A DNA stretch of 64,000 bases from Cupriavidus necator (GTDB taxonomy: Bacteria; Pseudomonadota; Gammaproteobacteria; Burkholderiales; Burkholderiaceae), in the NCBI RefSeq assembly GCF_013141915.1, contig NZ_SROX01000001.1, positions 62,001 to 126,000 on the forward strand, given 5' to 3'. A program made the position numbers and the translations under genes. The notes beneath the pieces are model-generated. The model searched no databases, had not been told where the DNA came from, and saw only the letters and a program-made list of their open reading frames with translations. Position 1 is the first letter of the stretch. The number at the start of each line of letters is the position of its first letter. Below, piece after piece: positions 34,241 to 43,044 of this stretch.

Positions 34241-34957
34241 TCAGCGCCGGGCCAGGCGCTTGAGCGCCGCGGCATCGAGCAGTTCGATCTGCCGGTACTC
34301 GCGGCGGATCAGGCCCGCGTCTTCCCACGCCTGCAGGTACTTGGCCACGGTCTGGCGCGAGCGGTTGACCATGTCGCCGAGGTCCTCCGCGCTGATGCGC
34401 ACGACCGGGTCGGTGCGATCGGCCAGTTCCAGCAGGCGTGCCGCCATGCGCGCGTCGATCGGCGCCTGCGCCGCGCTTTGCGCGTGGTCGAAGGCCACCC
34501 GCAGCCGCGCGCAGATCTGCTGCACGATCAGCTGCATGCCTTCCGGGTGGGTCGCCAGGATGCGGTGGAAATCGCGCTGCCCCAGTACCAGCAGCTCGGT
34601 GTTGCCGACGGCAAAGGCGTCATGCGTGCGCGGCTTGCCGTCGAGCAGCGAGATCTCGCCGAACCAGCGTCCGCGCCCGATCACCGCGTACACCGACTCG
34701 CGCCCGCCGCTGCTGACCCGGCTCATGCGCACGCGCCCGGACACCACCATGCAGAAATACGTGGGCGGATCGCCGCGCGCGAAGATCATCTCGCCGTCGC
34801 CAAAGCGCTGGCGGCGTGCGGCATGCGCCACGGCATCGAGCACGCGCGGCGGCGCGTTGCGCAGCCAGCCGCTGGCCAGCACGCCGCGCGGCAGCGTGCG
34901 CGCGGGTTCGACCGCTTTCAAGGCATCCTTGTGCCGACCCTTCGCCTGACCCTTCAC
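34241..34957 (-). CDS. Crp/Fnr-family transcription regulator
   Basis: 238 residues from the GTG at 34957 (AAGGAG six bases upstream); an upstream GTG at 34993 would add 12 residues. Cyclic-nucleotide-binding type beta-roll (FARGDPPTYFCMVVSGRVRMSR, GRWFGEISLLDG) and a C-terminal winged helix (ISAEDLGDMVNRSRQTVAKYLQAWED). No Cys cluster for iron-sulfur, so not an FNR oxygen sensor. Divergent to the aldolase gene. Confidence 0.88.
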   Translation of the reverse strand: MKGQAKGRHKDALKAVEPARTLPRGVLASGWLRNAPPRVLDAVAHAARRQRFGDGEMIFARGDPPTYFCMVVSGRVRMSRVSSGGRESVYAVIGRGRWFGEISLLDGKPRTHDAFAVGNTELLVLGQRDFHRILATHPEGMQLIVQQICARLRVAFDHAQSAAQAPIDARMAARLLELADRTDPVVRISAEDLGDMVNRSRQTVAKYLQAWEDAGLIRREYRQIELLDAAALKRLARR

Positions 34958-35066
34958 ATTGCTCTCCTTGCCGGAGCCGAGATTGTCCACCACTTAACAG
35001 ACTTTGGCGCGGCACGCCGGGACAATGCAGCGATCCAATGACTCATTTACCCCCCGGAGGCCCCGC

Positions 35067-35837
35067 ATGGCGCAAGTCCAGCTAGTCGAATCCGTAAAAG
35101 ACCGCGTCTCCGACGCAGAATGGCAGATGCGCGTGGACCTGGCGGCCGCGTACCGGCTGGTGGCCCACTTTGGCTGGGACGACCTGATCTTCACGCATAT
35201 CTCGGCGCGCGTGCCCGATGCGCCGGACCAGTTCCTGATCAATCCTTACGGCATGATGTTCGACGAGATCACGGCATCGAGCCTGGTCAAGGTCGATCAC
35301 GACGGGCAGCCCGTGCTGGAAACGCCGTATGACGTCAACCCGGCCGGCTTCATCATCCACAGCGCCGTGCATGAGGCGCGCCCGGAAGTCGGCTGCGTGA
35401 TGCACACGCATACTTCGCATGGGGTCGCCGTGTCCGCGCAGCAGGACGGCCTGCTGCCGATCTCGCAGCAGGCGATGTTCGCGCTGACCGGGCTGGCCTA
35501 TCACGACTATGAGGGCGTGGCGCTGCGCGAGGATGAAAAGGCGCGGCTGGTGGCGGACCTGGGCCGCTGCAAGCAGATGATCCTGCGCAACCACGGCCTG
35601 CTTACCTGCGGGCGCACGGTGCCGGATGCGTTCCTCACGATGTACACGCTGGAGTCGGCGTGCCGCATCCAGATCCTGGCGCAAAGCGGCGGCACGGCGC
35701 TGACGCTGGTGCCGGAAGCCGCCAGCGCCAACATGGGCCAGCAAGCGCGCCAGGCCACCAAGGGCAAGGGTTCGAACCTGGCCTGGCCGGGCCTGCTGCG
35801 CCGTCTCGACCGCATCAACCCCGACTACCGCAACTGA
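35067..35837 (+). CDS. Class II aldolase/adducin family protein
   Basis: 256 residues. Zn-dependent aldolase or epimerase fold: H in FTHISARVP, catalytic Glu region, H-x-H in CVMHTHTSHGVA and the third His in ILRNHGLLTCGR. Members act on fuculose-, ribulose- or rhamnulose-phosphates or have unknown targets. GGAGG precedes the ATG. The next gene starts 2 bp after the stop, so the pair is one operon. Confidence 0.85.
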   Translation: MAQVQLVESVKDRVSDAEWQMRVDLAAAYRLVAHFGWDDLIFTHISARVPDAPDQFLINPYGMMFDEITASSLVKVDHDGQPVLETPYDVNPAGFIIHSAVHEARPEVGCVMHTHTSHGVAVSAQQDGLLPISQQAMFALTGLAYHDYEGVALREDEKARLVADLGRCKQMILRNHGLLTCGRTVPDAFLTMYTLESACRIQILAQSGGTALTLVPEAASANMGQQARQATKGKGSNLAWPGLLRRLDRINPDYRN

Positions 35838-35839
35838 CC

Positions 35840-36769
35840 ATGGCCATCCTCGTTCACCTGCCGTCGTTCATGGCGGTTCCCATTACCGCGCTGCTGCGCG
35901 AAGCGGCGCCGGATATCACCGTGTGGAACGGCCGCGAGGCCGCGGTCGCGGAACAGGTAGAAGCCATCATTGCGTGGGGCCTCAAGCCCGGCGTGGTGCC
36001 GGCCTATCCGAACCTGCGTCTGGTCTGCGCCGCCACCGCCGGGGTCGACAAGCTGCTGGCCGCCCCCGACCTGCCTGCGCACGTGCCGGTCACGCGTATC
36101 GTCGATCCCGGCCAGCAGGCCGGCATCGCCCGCTTCGTGCTGGCGATGGCGCTGCGCCATACCCGCGCGCTGGCCCTCTACGCCGAGCAGCAGCGCCGCG
36201 GCGAATGGAAGCGCCATCCGGGGCGCGATGCCGCGCAATGCCGCGTGGGCGTGCTCGGGCTGGGCGAGATCGGCAGCGAGGTGGCGCGCATGTTTGCCGC
36301 CCTCGGCTACCCGGTCAGCGGCTGGAGCCGCGCCGCGAAGCATCTGCCGGGGGTGACCGACTTCACCGGCGACGACGGCCTGCAAGCCATGCTGGCACAA
36401 AGCGACATCCTGGTCTGCACGCTGCCGCTGACGCCGCGCACCGAGGGCCTGCTCGACCGGCGCACTTTGTCGCGGCTGCCGCGGGGCGCGTACGTCATCA
36501 ATGTCGGCCGGGGCGAGCATGTGGTCGAGCCCGACCTGGTCGCGCTGATCGATGAAGGCCACCTGGCCGGCGCCGCGCTGGACGTGTTTGCCAAGGAACC
36601 GCCGGCACCGGACGACCCGGTCTGGAACCATCCGCGCATCGAAGCCACGCCGCATATCGCCGCCGACCCGTCGTACCCGCTGGTGGCCCGGCAATGCATC
36701 GAAAACCTGCGTCGCGCGCGCGACGGACGCCCGCTGCTGAACCGGGTGGACCGGCAGGCCGGCTACTGA
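35840..36769 (+). CDS. Glyoxylate/hydroxypyruvate reductase A-like dehydrogenase
   Basis: 309 residues of the D-2-hydroxyacid dehydrogenase family, GhrA branch. NAD(P) motif GLGEIGSEVA near residue 139; catalytic Arg in INVGRGEHVV, Glu in KEPPAPDD and His in ATPHIAAD. It would reduce glyoxylate, hydroxypyruvate or a related 2-oxoacid, perhaps the product of the aldolase it is coupled to. Confidence 0.85.
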   Translation: MAILVHLPSFMAVPITALLREAAPDITVWNGREAAVAEQVEAIIAWGLKPGVVPAYPNLRLVCAATAGVDKLLAAPDLPAHVPVTRIVDPGQQAGIARFVLAMALRHTRALALYAEQQRRGEWKRHPGRDAAQCRVGVLGLGEIGSEVARMFAALGYPVSGWSRAAKHLPGVTDFTGDDGLQAMLAQSDILVCTLPLTPRTEGLLDRRTLSRLPRGAYVINVGRGEHVVEPDLVALIDEGHLAGAALDVFAKEPPAPDDPVWNHPRIEATPHIAADPSYPLVARQCIENLRRARDGRPLLNRVDRQAGY

Positions 36770-36800
36770 AGCCAGGCCGCCGGGCCCGCCCACGGCGCGG

Positions 36801-38813
36801 CTAGGTCACGGTCACATCCGCGGTGCCCGCGGCCACTTCCAGCAACCGCGTGCTGGCCGTGGCCGGCTGTGCCGGCGCCGAGCCGCCCGCAAGCGGCTTC
36901 ATGGTGTGGAAAGTGCAGCTCAGCTTCTGCGACGTCAGCGTGACCAGCGCGTAGCCTTCGGCGTTGGTGTCGACATGCCGCATCCACGGATTGAAGGCGC
37001 GCAGCGTGGCATCGAAGGTATTGACGAGGGTGCCGCCCACGTCGCTGTAGATCAGCTCGCGCAACGCGGCAAAGGCCGGGTCGCTGTCGACCACGGTGCG
37101 GAAGGAGCTGAGCAGCGTGTTGCTCGACAGCCCGGCGGTGACCAGGTCGACCATCACCGGCGCCGGCGTCGCGGCATCGTAGTCGTCCATCACCTGCCCG
37201 CCGAAGAAGGCGTGGATGTCCCCGCTCAACGCCACCACGTTGCGGATGCCGTTGGTCTTCAGGAACGCCATCAGGTTCTTGCGCTCGGCGTTGAAGCCAT
37301 CCCACTGGTCGGCATTGAGGATAAAGCGGTCGAGCAGCGCGATCGCCGGCAGCCGGCTTTCTATCAGCGGCTTGATGGTGGCGTCGAAGCTGGCACTGTC
37401 GATGCCGACCTGCGACAGGACGTTGCGCAGCGCCGTGAAGGCCAGGTTGACATAGGTGCCGGCCGCCTTCGCCGCGCGCAAGTCGTCGGCCAGCGCGTTG
37501 GCGATGGCGGTCTCGAGCGAGGACAGTGCACTGTTGGCCAGCACCAGCGCCCGCGCGATCAGCCGCGCCACCGCCTGGATTACGTCGACCTGCATGCGCA
37601 GCAGCGACAGCTGGTTGCCCCACAGCTTCCAGGTGGTGGCGTCGGCGCCGATGCGGTCCTGCCACCATGCGCGCTGGTTGTCGCCCAGCATCGACACCGG
37701 CGTCAGCACGTTGCCAGCGGCCGCGATCTTCTGCGCCTCGGCCGCGGCCAGCGTCGCCTGCGGCACGAAGTACAGGCTGCCGATCGAGCGACCCACCGAG
37801 GTCTCGGGAATGACGTGGTCGGCGCGGTACAGGCGCTCGTCGGTCATCAGCAGCGTGGCGAGATTGCCGAAGGTGAACGAGCGATAGATCTGGATGTTCT
37901 GAAACGACGGGTTGTTCAGGTCCAGCGTCACATCGGCCGGCATGAACTCGAACCAGGCCTGGCTGGCGGCGCGCCGGCGCGCGGTGCGCGGCGTCTGGTC
38001 GTCGGTGATGGTGTAGGTCTGGCGGTCCTGCCAGCAGTTGTCCGAGAATTCGTGGTCGTCCCAGATCGCGATCATCGGGAACGCGGCATGCAGTGCCTGC
38101 AAGCGTGCGTCGGTGCGATAGCTGCGGTACAGGTAGCGGTAGTCGTCCAGCGTGGTGGCGTAGATGCTGCCGTCGGAGAGCGCGGTGCCGTTGGGCAACT
38201 GCAGCGCGGTGTGGCGGTCTTCCACATTGCCCGCGCGCGAGCCGCCCGGCACCGCTTCGTAGATGTAGTCGCCGACATGGACGATGAAGTCCAGGTCCTG
38301 CTGCACCAGTTCCTCCATGCCGGCCCAGTGGTTGGCATTCCAGTCCTGGCAGCTGACAAAGGCAAAGCGCAGCTCTGACAGCGGCGTGCCGGCCGCGGCG
38401 GCGGTGCGCGTGCGGCCCGTGGTGCTGGGGCGGTCGCCGAGCAGGAAACGGTAGTAGTAACGCGTGCCCGGGCTCAGGCCCGTGACCTTGTTGCGGATGG
38501 TGTAGTCCCAGTCCGGCAGCGCCATCAGCGGTTGATTCACCAACAGCGTGGGCGGCGCGAAATCCTGCTGCGTCGACACCTGCAGCCGCACCACCACCGG
38601 CCGCTTGCCGTTGCTGCCTTCCACGCGCGTCCACACGATCACGCTGTCGGGGCGGGGGTCTCCCGACGCCACGCCATGCACGAAATTGAAGTTTTCGGGG
38701 TTGCCGGTATCCGGCTCCGGGTTGTCGCCGCCTCCGCCGCAGGCGCTGAGCCCGCCGGTGGCAACTGTGACGGTCAGGAAACTCCCCCACTTGAGAAACT
38801 GGCGGCGGTCCAT
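36801..38813 (-). CDS. phoD: PhoD-like alkaline phosphatase/phosphodiesterase
   Basis: 670 residues. Twin-arginine signal (MDRRQFLKWGSFL) with a lipobox-like LSACG near residue 25, so possibly a Tat-exported lipoprotein. PhoD features: N-terminal PhoD domain with NFVHGVASGDPRPDSVIVWTR, then metal site motifs in SCQDWN, IVHVGDYIYE, WDDHEFSDN and LSGDIHAFF. Phosphate starvation enzyme that cleaves phosphomono- or diesters outside the cytoplasm with Ca/Fe. GGAGGAG before the ATG at 38813. The insert around residues 400-520 is longer than in minimal PhoD. Confidence 0.9.
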   Translation of the reverse strand: MDRRQFLKWGSFLTVTVATGGLSACGGGGDNPEPDTGNPENFNFVHGVASGDPRPDSVIVWTRVEGSNGKRPVVVRLQVSTQQDFAPPTLLVNQPLMALPDWDYTIRNKVTGLSPGTRYYYRFLLGDRPSTTGRTRTAAAAGTPLSELRFAFVSCQDWNANHWAGMEELVQQDLDFIVHVGDYIYEAVPGGSRAGNVEDRHTALQLPNGTALSDGSIYATTLDDYRYLYRSYRTDARLQALHAAFPMIAIWDDHEFSDNCWQDRQTYTITDDQTPRTARRRAASQAWFEFMPADVTLDLNNPSFQNIQIYRSFTFGNLATLLMTDERLYRADHVIPETSVGRSIGSLYFVPQATLAAAEAQKIAAAGNVLTPVSMLGDNQRAWWQDRIGADATTWKLWGNQLSLLRMQVDVIQAVARLIARALVLANSALSSLETAIANALADDLRAAKAAGTYVNLAFTALRNVLSQVGIDSASFDATIKPLIESRLPAIALLDRFILNADQWDGFNAERKNLMAFLKTNGIRNVVALSGDIHAFFGGQVMDDYDAATPAPVMVDLVTAGLSSNTLLSSFRTVVDSDPAFAALRELIYSDVGGTLVNTFDATLRAFNPWMRHVDTNAEGYALVTLTSQKLSCTFHTMKPLAGGSAPAQPATASTRLLEVAAGTADVTVT

Positions 38814-38988
38814 GGCGCTCCTCCTGTTGTTGCTGTCGTCCATGCAGCGCGCAGCCGCGCCCGGATGCCGCTTGCGGCACCGGCTGTCGTGGGGCGTGCT
38901 GTTTTTCTGAATGGATACTAGTGGCTGGACTGTGTGCCCGCTGTCGGTGAGGCTCCGACATGGATATAGGAGGAAGTCGGGTGTTGGG

Positions 38989-39390
38989 CTATCCCCCCGG
39001 CCCTTGCAACGCAGCGCGCCAACTGGGCCCGCGCACTGCCGCCAGCGCCAGCATGAATGCCAGCGCAACCATGGCGCTGCCAAGCCACGGCGCATGTGCG
39101 AGCGCGCCGCGCGCCACCATCACGCGGCCCAGGCCCCCGGCCACGCCCACATGCATCGCGGCGACGTTGATGCCGACCTGGAGATCGGCGCCAGCGGGCG
39201 CCTGCCGCACCAGGAAGTTCTGCACGATGGGCAAGAGCGACCAGCTGAGCGCGCCGCCACCATCAGCGCCGGCAGCAGCAGCCACGGCGAGGCCGCGGCC
39301 AGCGGCAGCGCCGCCATCGACACGCAGAACCCCGCCGGACACGCCAGCAGCGCGCGTGCCGCGCCGGGGCAACACCAGCCGCACGTGTGC
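38989..39390 (-). pseudogene. Decayed MFS transporter (C-terminal part)
   Basis: Minus-strand reading gives MFS-like membrane spans split between two frames: a segment ending PLAAASPWLLLPALMVA in one frame and, after a frameshift near 39260, ALSWSLLPIVQNFLVRQAP through GINVAAMHVGVAGGLGRVMV to a stop at 38989 in the other. The N-terminal half of the transporter is missing and the Bug gene begins at once, so this is a truncated, frameshifted remnant. Confidence 0.6.
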
Positions 39391-39395
39391 CGGCC

Positions 39396-40430
39396 TCAGT
39401 CGACGGTGATGTGGTTGGCCTCGATCACCTTGCCCCACGCGCCCACGTCGGCGCGCACGGTCCGCGCGAACTGCTCGGGGCTGCTGGCCGGCGCCATGCC
39501 CATGTTCAGCTGCAGGAAGCGCTCGCGCATCGGCGCATCCGCCAGCAGGCGGTTGACCTCGGCATTGAGCCGCTGCACGATCGCCGCGCTGGTGCCGGCC
39601 GGCGCGAACAGGCCATACCAGCTGTCGGTGTCGAACGGATAGCCTTGTTCGGTCATGGTCGGCACGTCCGGCGTGGCCGGCGCGCGGCGCGTGCCGCTGA
39701 CCGCCAGCGCGCGTAGCTTGCCGGCGCGGATCAGCGGCAGCGACGACGAGGTATCGACAAAGGCGGCCTTGATCACGCCGCCCTGCAGGTCCGCCAGGAT
39801 TGGCGCCACGCCCTTGTACGGCACGTGGCGCAGCTTGATGCCGGTCTGCATCCTGAGCGCTTCCATGGTCAGGTGGCCGCCGGAGCCGATGCCCCATGAG
39901 CCGTAGTCGAAGGCATCGGGGCGCTTGCGCACATGTTCGACAAATTCCCTGAGCGTGCGCGCGGGGAAGTCCGGCGTCACCACCAGGAAATTGCCGCCGG
40001 AGCCGATCTGCGCCACCGGGACCAGGTCGTGCAGGCCGTCATACGGCAGTTTCGGCTGCAGCGTCTGGTTGATCACTACCGCGGCGGCATAGGTGAACAG
40101 CAGCGTGTAGCCGTCGGGACTGGCTTTGGCCACGGTGTCATTGCCGATGATGCCGGTCGCGCCCGGCTTGTTGTCGACCACGATGGTCTGGCCCAGCGCC
40201 TTGCCCAGCGATGCCGCCAGCGTGCGCGCGAACAGGTCGGTGCCGCCGCCCGGCGGCGCCGGCACCACCAGCCGGATCGGCCTCGCCGGCCAGGCGTTGC
40301 CGGCGTAAAGCGGGCCCGCCATGGCGCCCAGGCCGAGCGCGGCGAGGCCGCGCAGCAGCGCGCGCCGGCGCGGATCCGTCGACAAGGCGGCCGGTGCGGC
40401 AAAGGGTGTGCGTGGCACGGTGTCTGTCAT
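39396..40430 (-). CDS. Bug/TctC-family periplasmic solute-binding protein
   Basis: 344 residues with a twin-arginine-like start (DPRRRALLRGLAALGLGA) and cleavage near residue 43. Bug motifs: RPIRLVVPAPPGGGTD, VDNKPGATGIIGN, GSGGHLTMEALR and HVPYKG. It follows the metallo-beta-lactamase-fold gene by 9 bp and should be cotranscribed with it. A second, similar Bug gene (47474) lies in the divergent operon of the same regulator. Confidence 0.88.
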   Translation of the reverse strand: MTDTVPRTPFAAPAALSTDPRRRALLRGLAALGLGAMAGPLYAGNAWPARPIRLVVPAPPGGGTDLFARTLAASLGKALGQTIVVDNKPGATGIIGNDTVAKASPDGYTLLFTYAAAVVINQTLQPKLPYDGLHDLVPVAQIGSGGNFLVVTPDFPARTLREFVEHVRKRPDAFDYGSWGIGSGGHLTMEALRMQTGIKLRHVPYKGVAPILADLQGGVIKAAFVDTSSSLPLIRAGKLRALAVSGTRRAPATPDVPTMTEQGYPFDTDSWYGLFAPAGTSAAIVQRLNAEVNRLLADAPMRERFLQLNMGMAPASSPEQFARTVRADVGAWGKVIEANHITVD

Positions 40431-40439
40431 GGTGTCTTC

Positions 40440-41693
40440 CTAGTGCAGGCCGAAGTTGTCCACCGCATCGCTCTCGATCGCATCGGCAGCGGCGCCATAC
40501 AGGCTGCGCGACACATAGCTGCGGACCTGCGTGGCGCGCTGGCGCAGCCACGCCGCCTTGAGTGCGCGCGCCTCGCGCACCGTCGGGGTCTGGTCCGGCG
40601 CCAGCGCCAGCACGTCGATCACGTGCAAGGCCAGTTGCGTGTCGCCACGCTCGGCCAGCGCCTGTGCGTGGCGGATCAGCGCGCCATGGTCCGCCACCGC
40701 CGCGGCGATCTCGGCCGCGGCCTGCTGCGGCGGCGCCGGATGCAGCGTGGTGGCGTTGCGGTCCCACCAGCCGTTCTCGGAGCGGTAGATGTCGCGCGCG
40801 ATATAGGTCGGGTCGCCGTAGGTGGGCCGCATCCAGGGTTGGTCGAACAGCGCCGCGGGCGGCTGCAGCGCAGTCAGCATCTGGCGTTCGTTGCAGCCGG
40901 CGTTCATCAGCCGCACCACCTCGGCGCGCAGCCAGCGCAAGGCCCTGGCGGTCTCGCCCAGCACGCGTTGGCATTCCGCCTCGCCCTGCACGGTGGCGCC
41001 GAACTCGCGCACCACCGCGCGCGGCTGAAGCGCCGCCAGGCGCTCCAGCGTGTCGGCCCAGCGCACGGTGTCGCGCATCGTGCGGAAGGGCGTGCCGATG
41101 TTCGGGATCGAGTCGATCACCGCCGGGCCGCCATAGAGCAGGCGCCGGCCGGGCAGCCAGACCGCCACGGCGTCGTCGGTTTCGGACGGCGCCCACAGGA
41201 TTTCCGCGCGGCGCTCGCCGTGGCCCAGCGTCAGGCCGTCGGCAAAGGTCTCGGTGGGTTCGACATGGACCAGCTTGCCCGCCAGCGCGCCGGCCGGCTG
41301 GCGGAACTGGATCTCGGCCATGCGCTCCTGCATGCGCCGGGTCTCGCGGTAGCGCGCCTGGCGCGCCAGCACGTTGACGTGGGCGAGCACGCGCGGCGCG
41401 GGCTCGCCGCGCGCGGCGGCGTGGTCCAGCCATTGCTGCAGGCCGGCGTTGTAGCCCAGATGGCCGTGGCTGTAGCAGATTGCCAGCACCGGCAAATCGG
41501 TCTGCGTACGCAGCGCCTCGATCATGCCGCGCGTGACGCGCCCGCCGGGGCCGCTGTCGACTACCAGCAGGCCGTCGCCGACGTCCGCGACAAAGCTCTG
41601 GCCCTGCCCGTGCAGCAGCCATACGCCGTCGCCGGCGCTGTCGATCCCCGCGCCCGTGACCAGTGCCGATGGCCGCTCTTCGATGTCCTGCAT
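40440..41693 (-). CDS. Alkyl sulfatase-like metallo-beta-lactamase-fold hydrolase
   Basis: 417 residues. An N-terminal lactamase fold with first motif YSHGHLGYNAG, where the D-H pair of H-x-H-x-D-H is replaced by Gly-Tyr, followed by an alkyl-sulfatase-type dimerisation region (GDPTYIARDIYRSENGWWDRN). Later acidic/His ligands are only partly evident. Cytoplasmic, no signal peptide. Substrate unknown; coexpression with a Bug protein and acyl-CoA enzymes suggests an ester or sulfate ester of a carboxylic acid. Start at 41693 chosen because upstream codons lack similarity. Confidence 0.75.
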   Translation of the reverse strand: MQDIEERPSALVTGAGIDSAGDGVWLLHGQGQSFVADVGDGLLVVDSGPGGRVTRGMIEALRTQTDLPVLAICYSHGHLGYNAGLQQWLDHAAARGEPAPRVLAHVNVLARQARYRETRRMQERMAEIQFRQPAGALAGKLVHVEPTETFADGLTLGHGERRAEILWAPSETDDAVAVWLPGRRLLYGGPAVIDSIPNIGTPFRTMRDTVRWADTLERLAALQPRAVVREFGATVQGEAECQRVLGETARALRWLRAEVVRLMNAGCNERQMLTALQPPAALFDQPWMRPTYGDPTYIARDIYRSENGWWDRNATTLHPAPPQQAAAEIAAAVADHGALIRHAQALAERGDTQLALHVIDVLALAPDQTPTVREARALKAAWLRQRATQVRSYVSRSLYGAAADAIESDAVDNFGLH

Positions 41694-41840
41694 GCTTGCC
41701 TCCCGTGTGCTCCGCTTGGTGTCGGCATCACTGTCGGGCAAGAAGGCGCTGCGCAGGGATTGGGGAAAGTCCCGCCGGGCCGCGGCATGCCGCCCGCAAA
41801 TGCAGCGCCGGCGCGGCAACGGGGCGGTTCAGGAATTTCA

Positions 41841-41863
41841 GGTGGAAACCGCTGGTTAGCACC
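41841..41863. promoter_or_regulatory. LysR operator, hydrolase side
   Basis: Arms GGTGGAAACC (41841-41850) and GGTTAGCACC (41854-41863) with a 3-bp spacer, 148 bp upstream of the hydrolase gene. Same 10-3-10 plan and near-same sequence as the site at 42918. Confidence 0.65.
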
Positions 41864-41913
41864 GTGCCTGCAGCGGGAGTTCCCCAGCGCCGCGCACTGC
41901 GCTAGCGGCGCGC

Positions 41914-42846
41914 TCAGGCGGGCCGGCGCAACGGGCTGTCCGGCAGATGGGTCAGGTAGTGGACTTCGCGGCGCAGCAGCGTGGCGAACTGCGCGGCCAC
42001 CGGCGTCATCGGCGAATCGGCGCGGTAGATCAGGCTGACGCGGTGGCTGGGCAGCTTGTCTTCGATCGGCAGCGGCACCAGCCCGGCGGCGGCAAGCTGC
42101 CCCGGCACCAGCTGGCGCGGCAGCATGCACAGCAGGTGGCGGTCCTGCAGCAGCGACTGGATCATGCCGATGGTGTCGCAGCGCACCGCCACGCGCGGCA
42201 GCGGCAGGTCGTGCTCGCGGAACGCGTCGAGGATGGCCGCGCCGGGGCCCTGCATGCGCTGGCCGGTCAGCACCCAGTCCGAGCCGATCAGCTCGCGCAG
42301 CCGGCGCGCATGCCGCAGCGGATGCTCGCGGTGCGCCACCACGACCGAATCGTTGTTGTAGAGCGGCTCGCAGGTGAACTCGCGCTCGATGCCCTCGTCC
42401 GGCACCGGGCTGACCGCCATGTCCATCACGCCGGCGCGCAGGTTGTCGAGGTGGGTCGGGTAGACCCCGCTGTCGATGCACACCAGCACATCGGGATGCT
42501 GGGCGCGGAAGCGCGTCAGCACCGACGGCAGCAGCAGGTGCGCCGGGCCCCCGGTGGCGCCCACGCGCACCACGCCGTTGCGCGCACCCAGCATCTGGCT
42601 CATCTCGTCGCTGGCCTTGCGCGCCTCGGTGGCGATCAGGCGCGCGCGCCGCAGGAAGGCCTCGCCATAGCGCGACAGCACCACGCCGCGCGTGGTGCGC
42701 GTCAGCAGCGGCACATGCAGCTCTTCCTCGAGCTGGCGGATGCTCTTGGTGAGTGCCGGCGCCGACACGTCGCGGGCGCGCGCGCCGGCGCGGATGCTGC
42801 CGTGCTCGGCTACGGCGATGAAGTCCTGGAGTTGGCTCAGACGCAT
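41914..42846 (-). CDS. LysR-family regulator of the acyl-CoA/Bug gene set
   Basis: 310 residues. Winged helix at residues 1-60 (MRLSQLQDFIAVAEHGSIRAGARARDVSAPALTKSIRQLE), then a two-lobe effector domain. It lies between the hydrolase-Bug pair (same strand, downstream) and the divergent CoA-transferase operon, and near-identical inverted repeats are found on both sides, so it probably controls both. Confidence 0.88.
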   Translation of the reverse strand: MRLSQLQDFIAVAEHGSIRAGARARDVSAPALTKSIRQLEEELHVPLLTRTTRGVVLSRYGEAFLRRARLIATEARKASDEMSQMLGARNGVVRVGATGGPAHLLLPSVLTRFRAQHPDVLVCIDSGVYPTHLDNLRAGVMDMAVSPVPDEGIEREFTCEPLYNNDSVVVAHREHPLRHARRLRELIGSDWVLTGQRMQGPGAAILDAFREHDLPLPRVAVRCDTIGMIQSLLQDRHLLCMLPRQLVPGQLAAAGLVPLPIEDKLPSHRVSLIYRADSPMTPVAAQFATLLRREVHYLTHLPDSPLRRPA

Positions 42847-42901
42847 GGATGGTCCCGTTCAGACGATGCCCCGGGCGCACAGCATAGCGGCAATCCGCGA
42901 G

Positions 42902-42993
42902 CCTCGGGATAACCCGAGGTGCTAACCCATGGTTTGCACCGCAGCCGTTTTGGCATCTGCCGTGATGCGCGGTGCTAACGCATGATCGCTCCA
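42902..42993. promoter_or_regulatory. LysR operators, CoA-transferase side
   Basis: Arms GGTGCTAACC (42918-42927) and GGTTTGCACC (42931-42940), 3-bp spacer, one mismatch. A second, weaker copy starts with GGTGCTAACG at 42971, 53 bp on. A perfect 7-bp hairpin (CCTCGGG/CCCGAGG, 42902-42919) abuts the first site. Confidence 0.68.
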
Positions 42994-43044
42994 CATCGAC
43001 GCAAACCGCCGGCCGCGCCGGCTTCTTCGAAGGAGTGAAACCGC

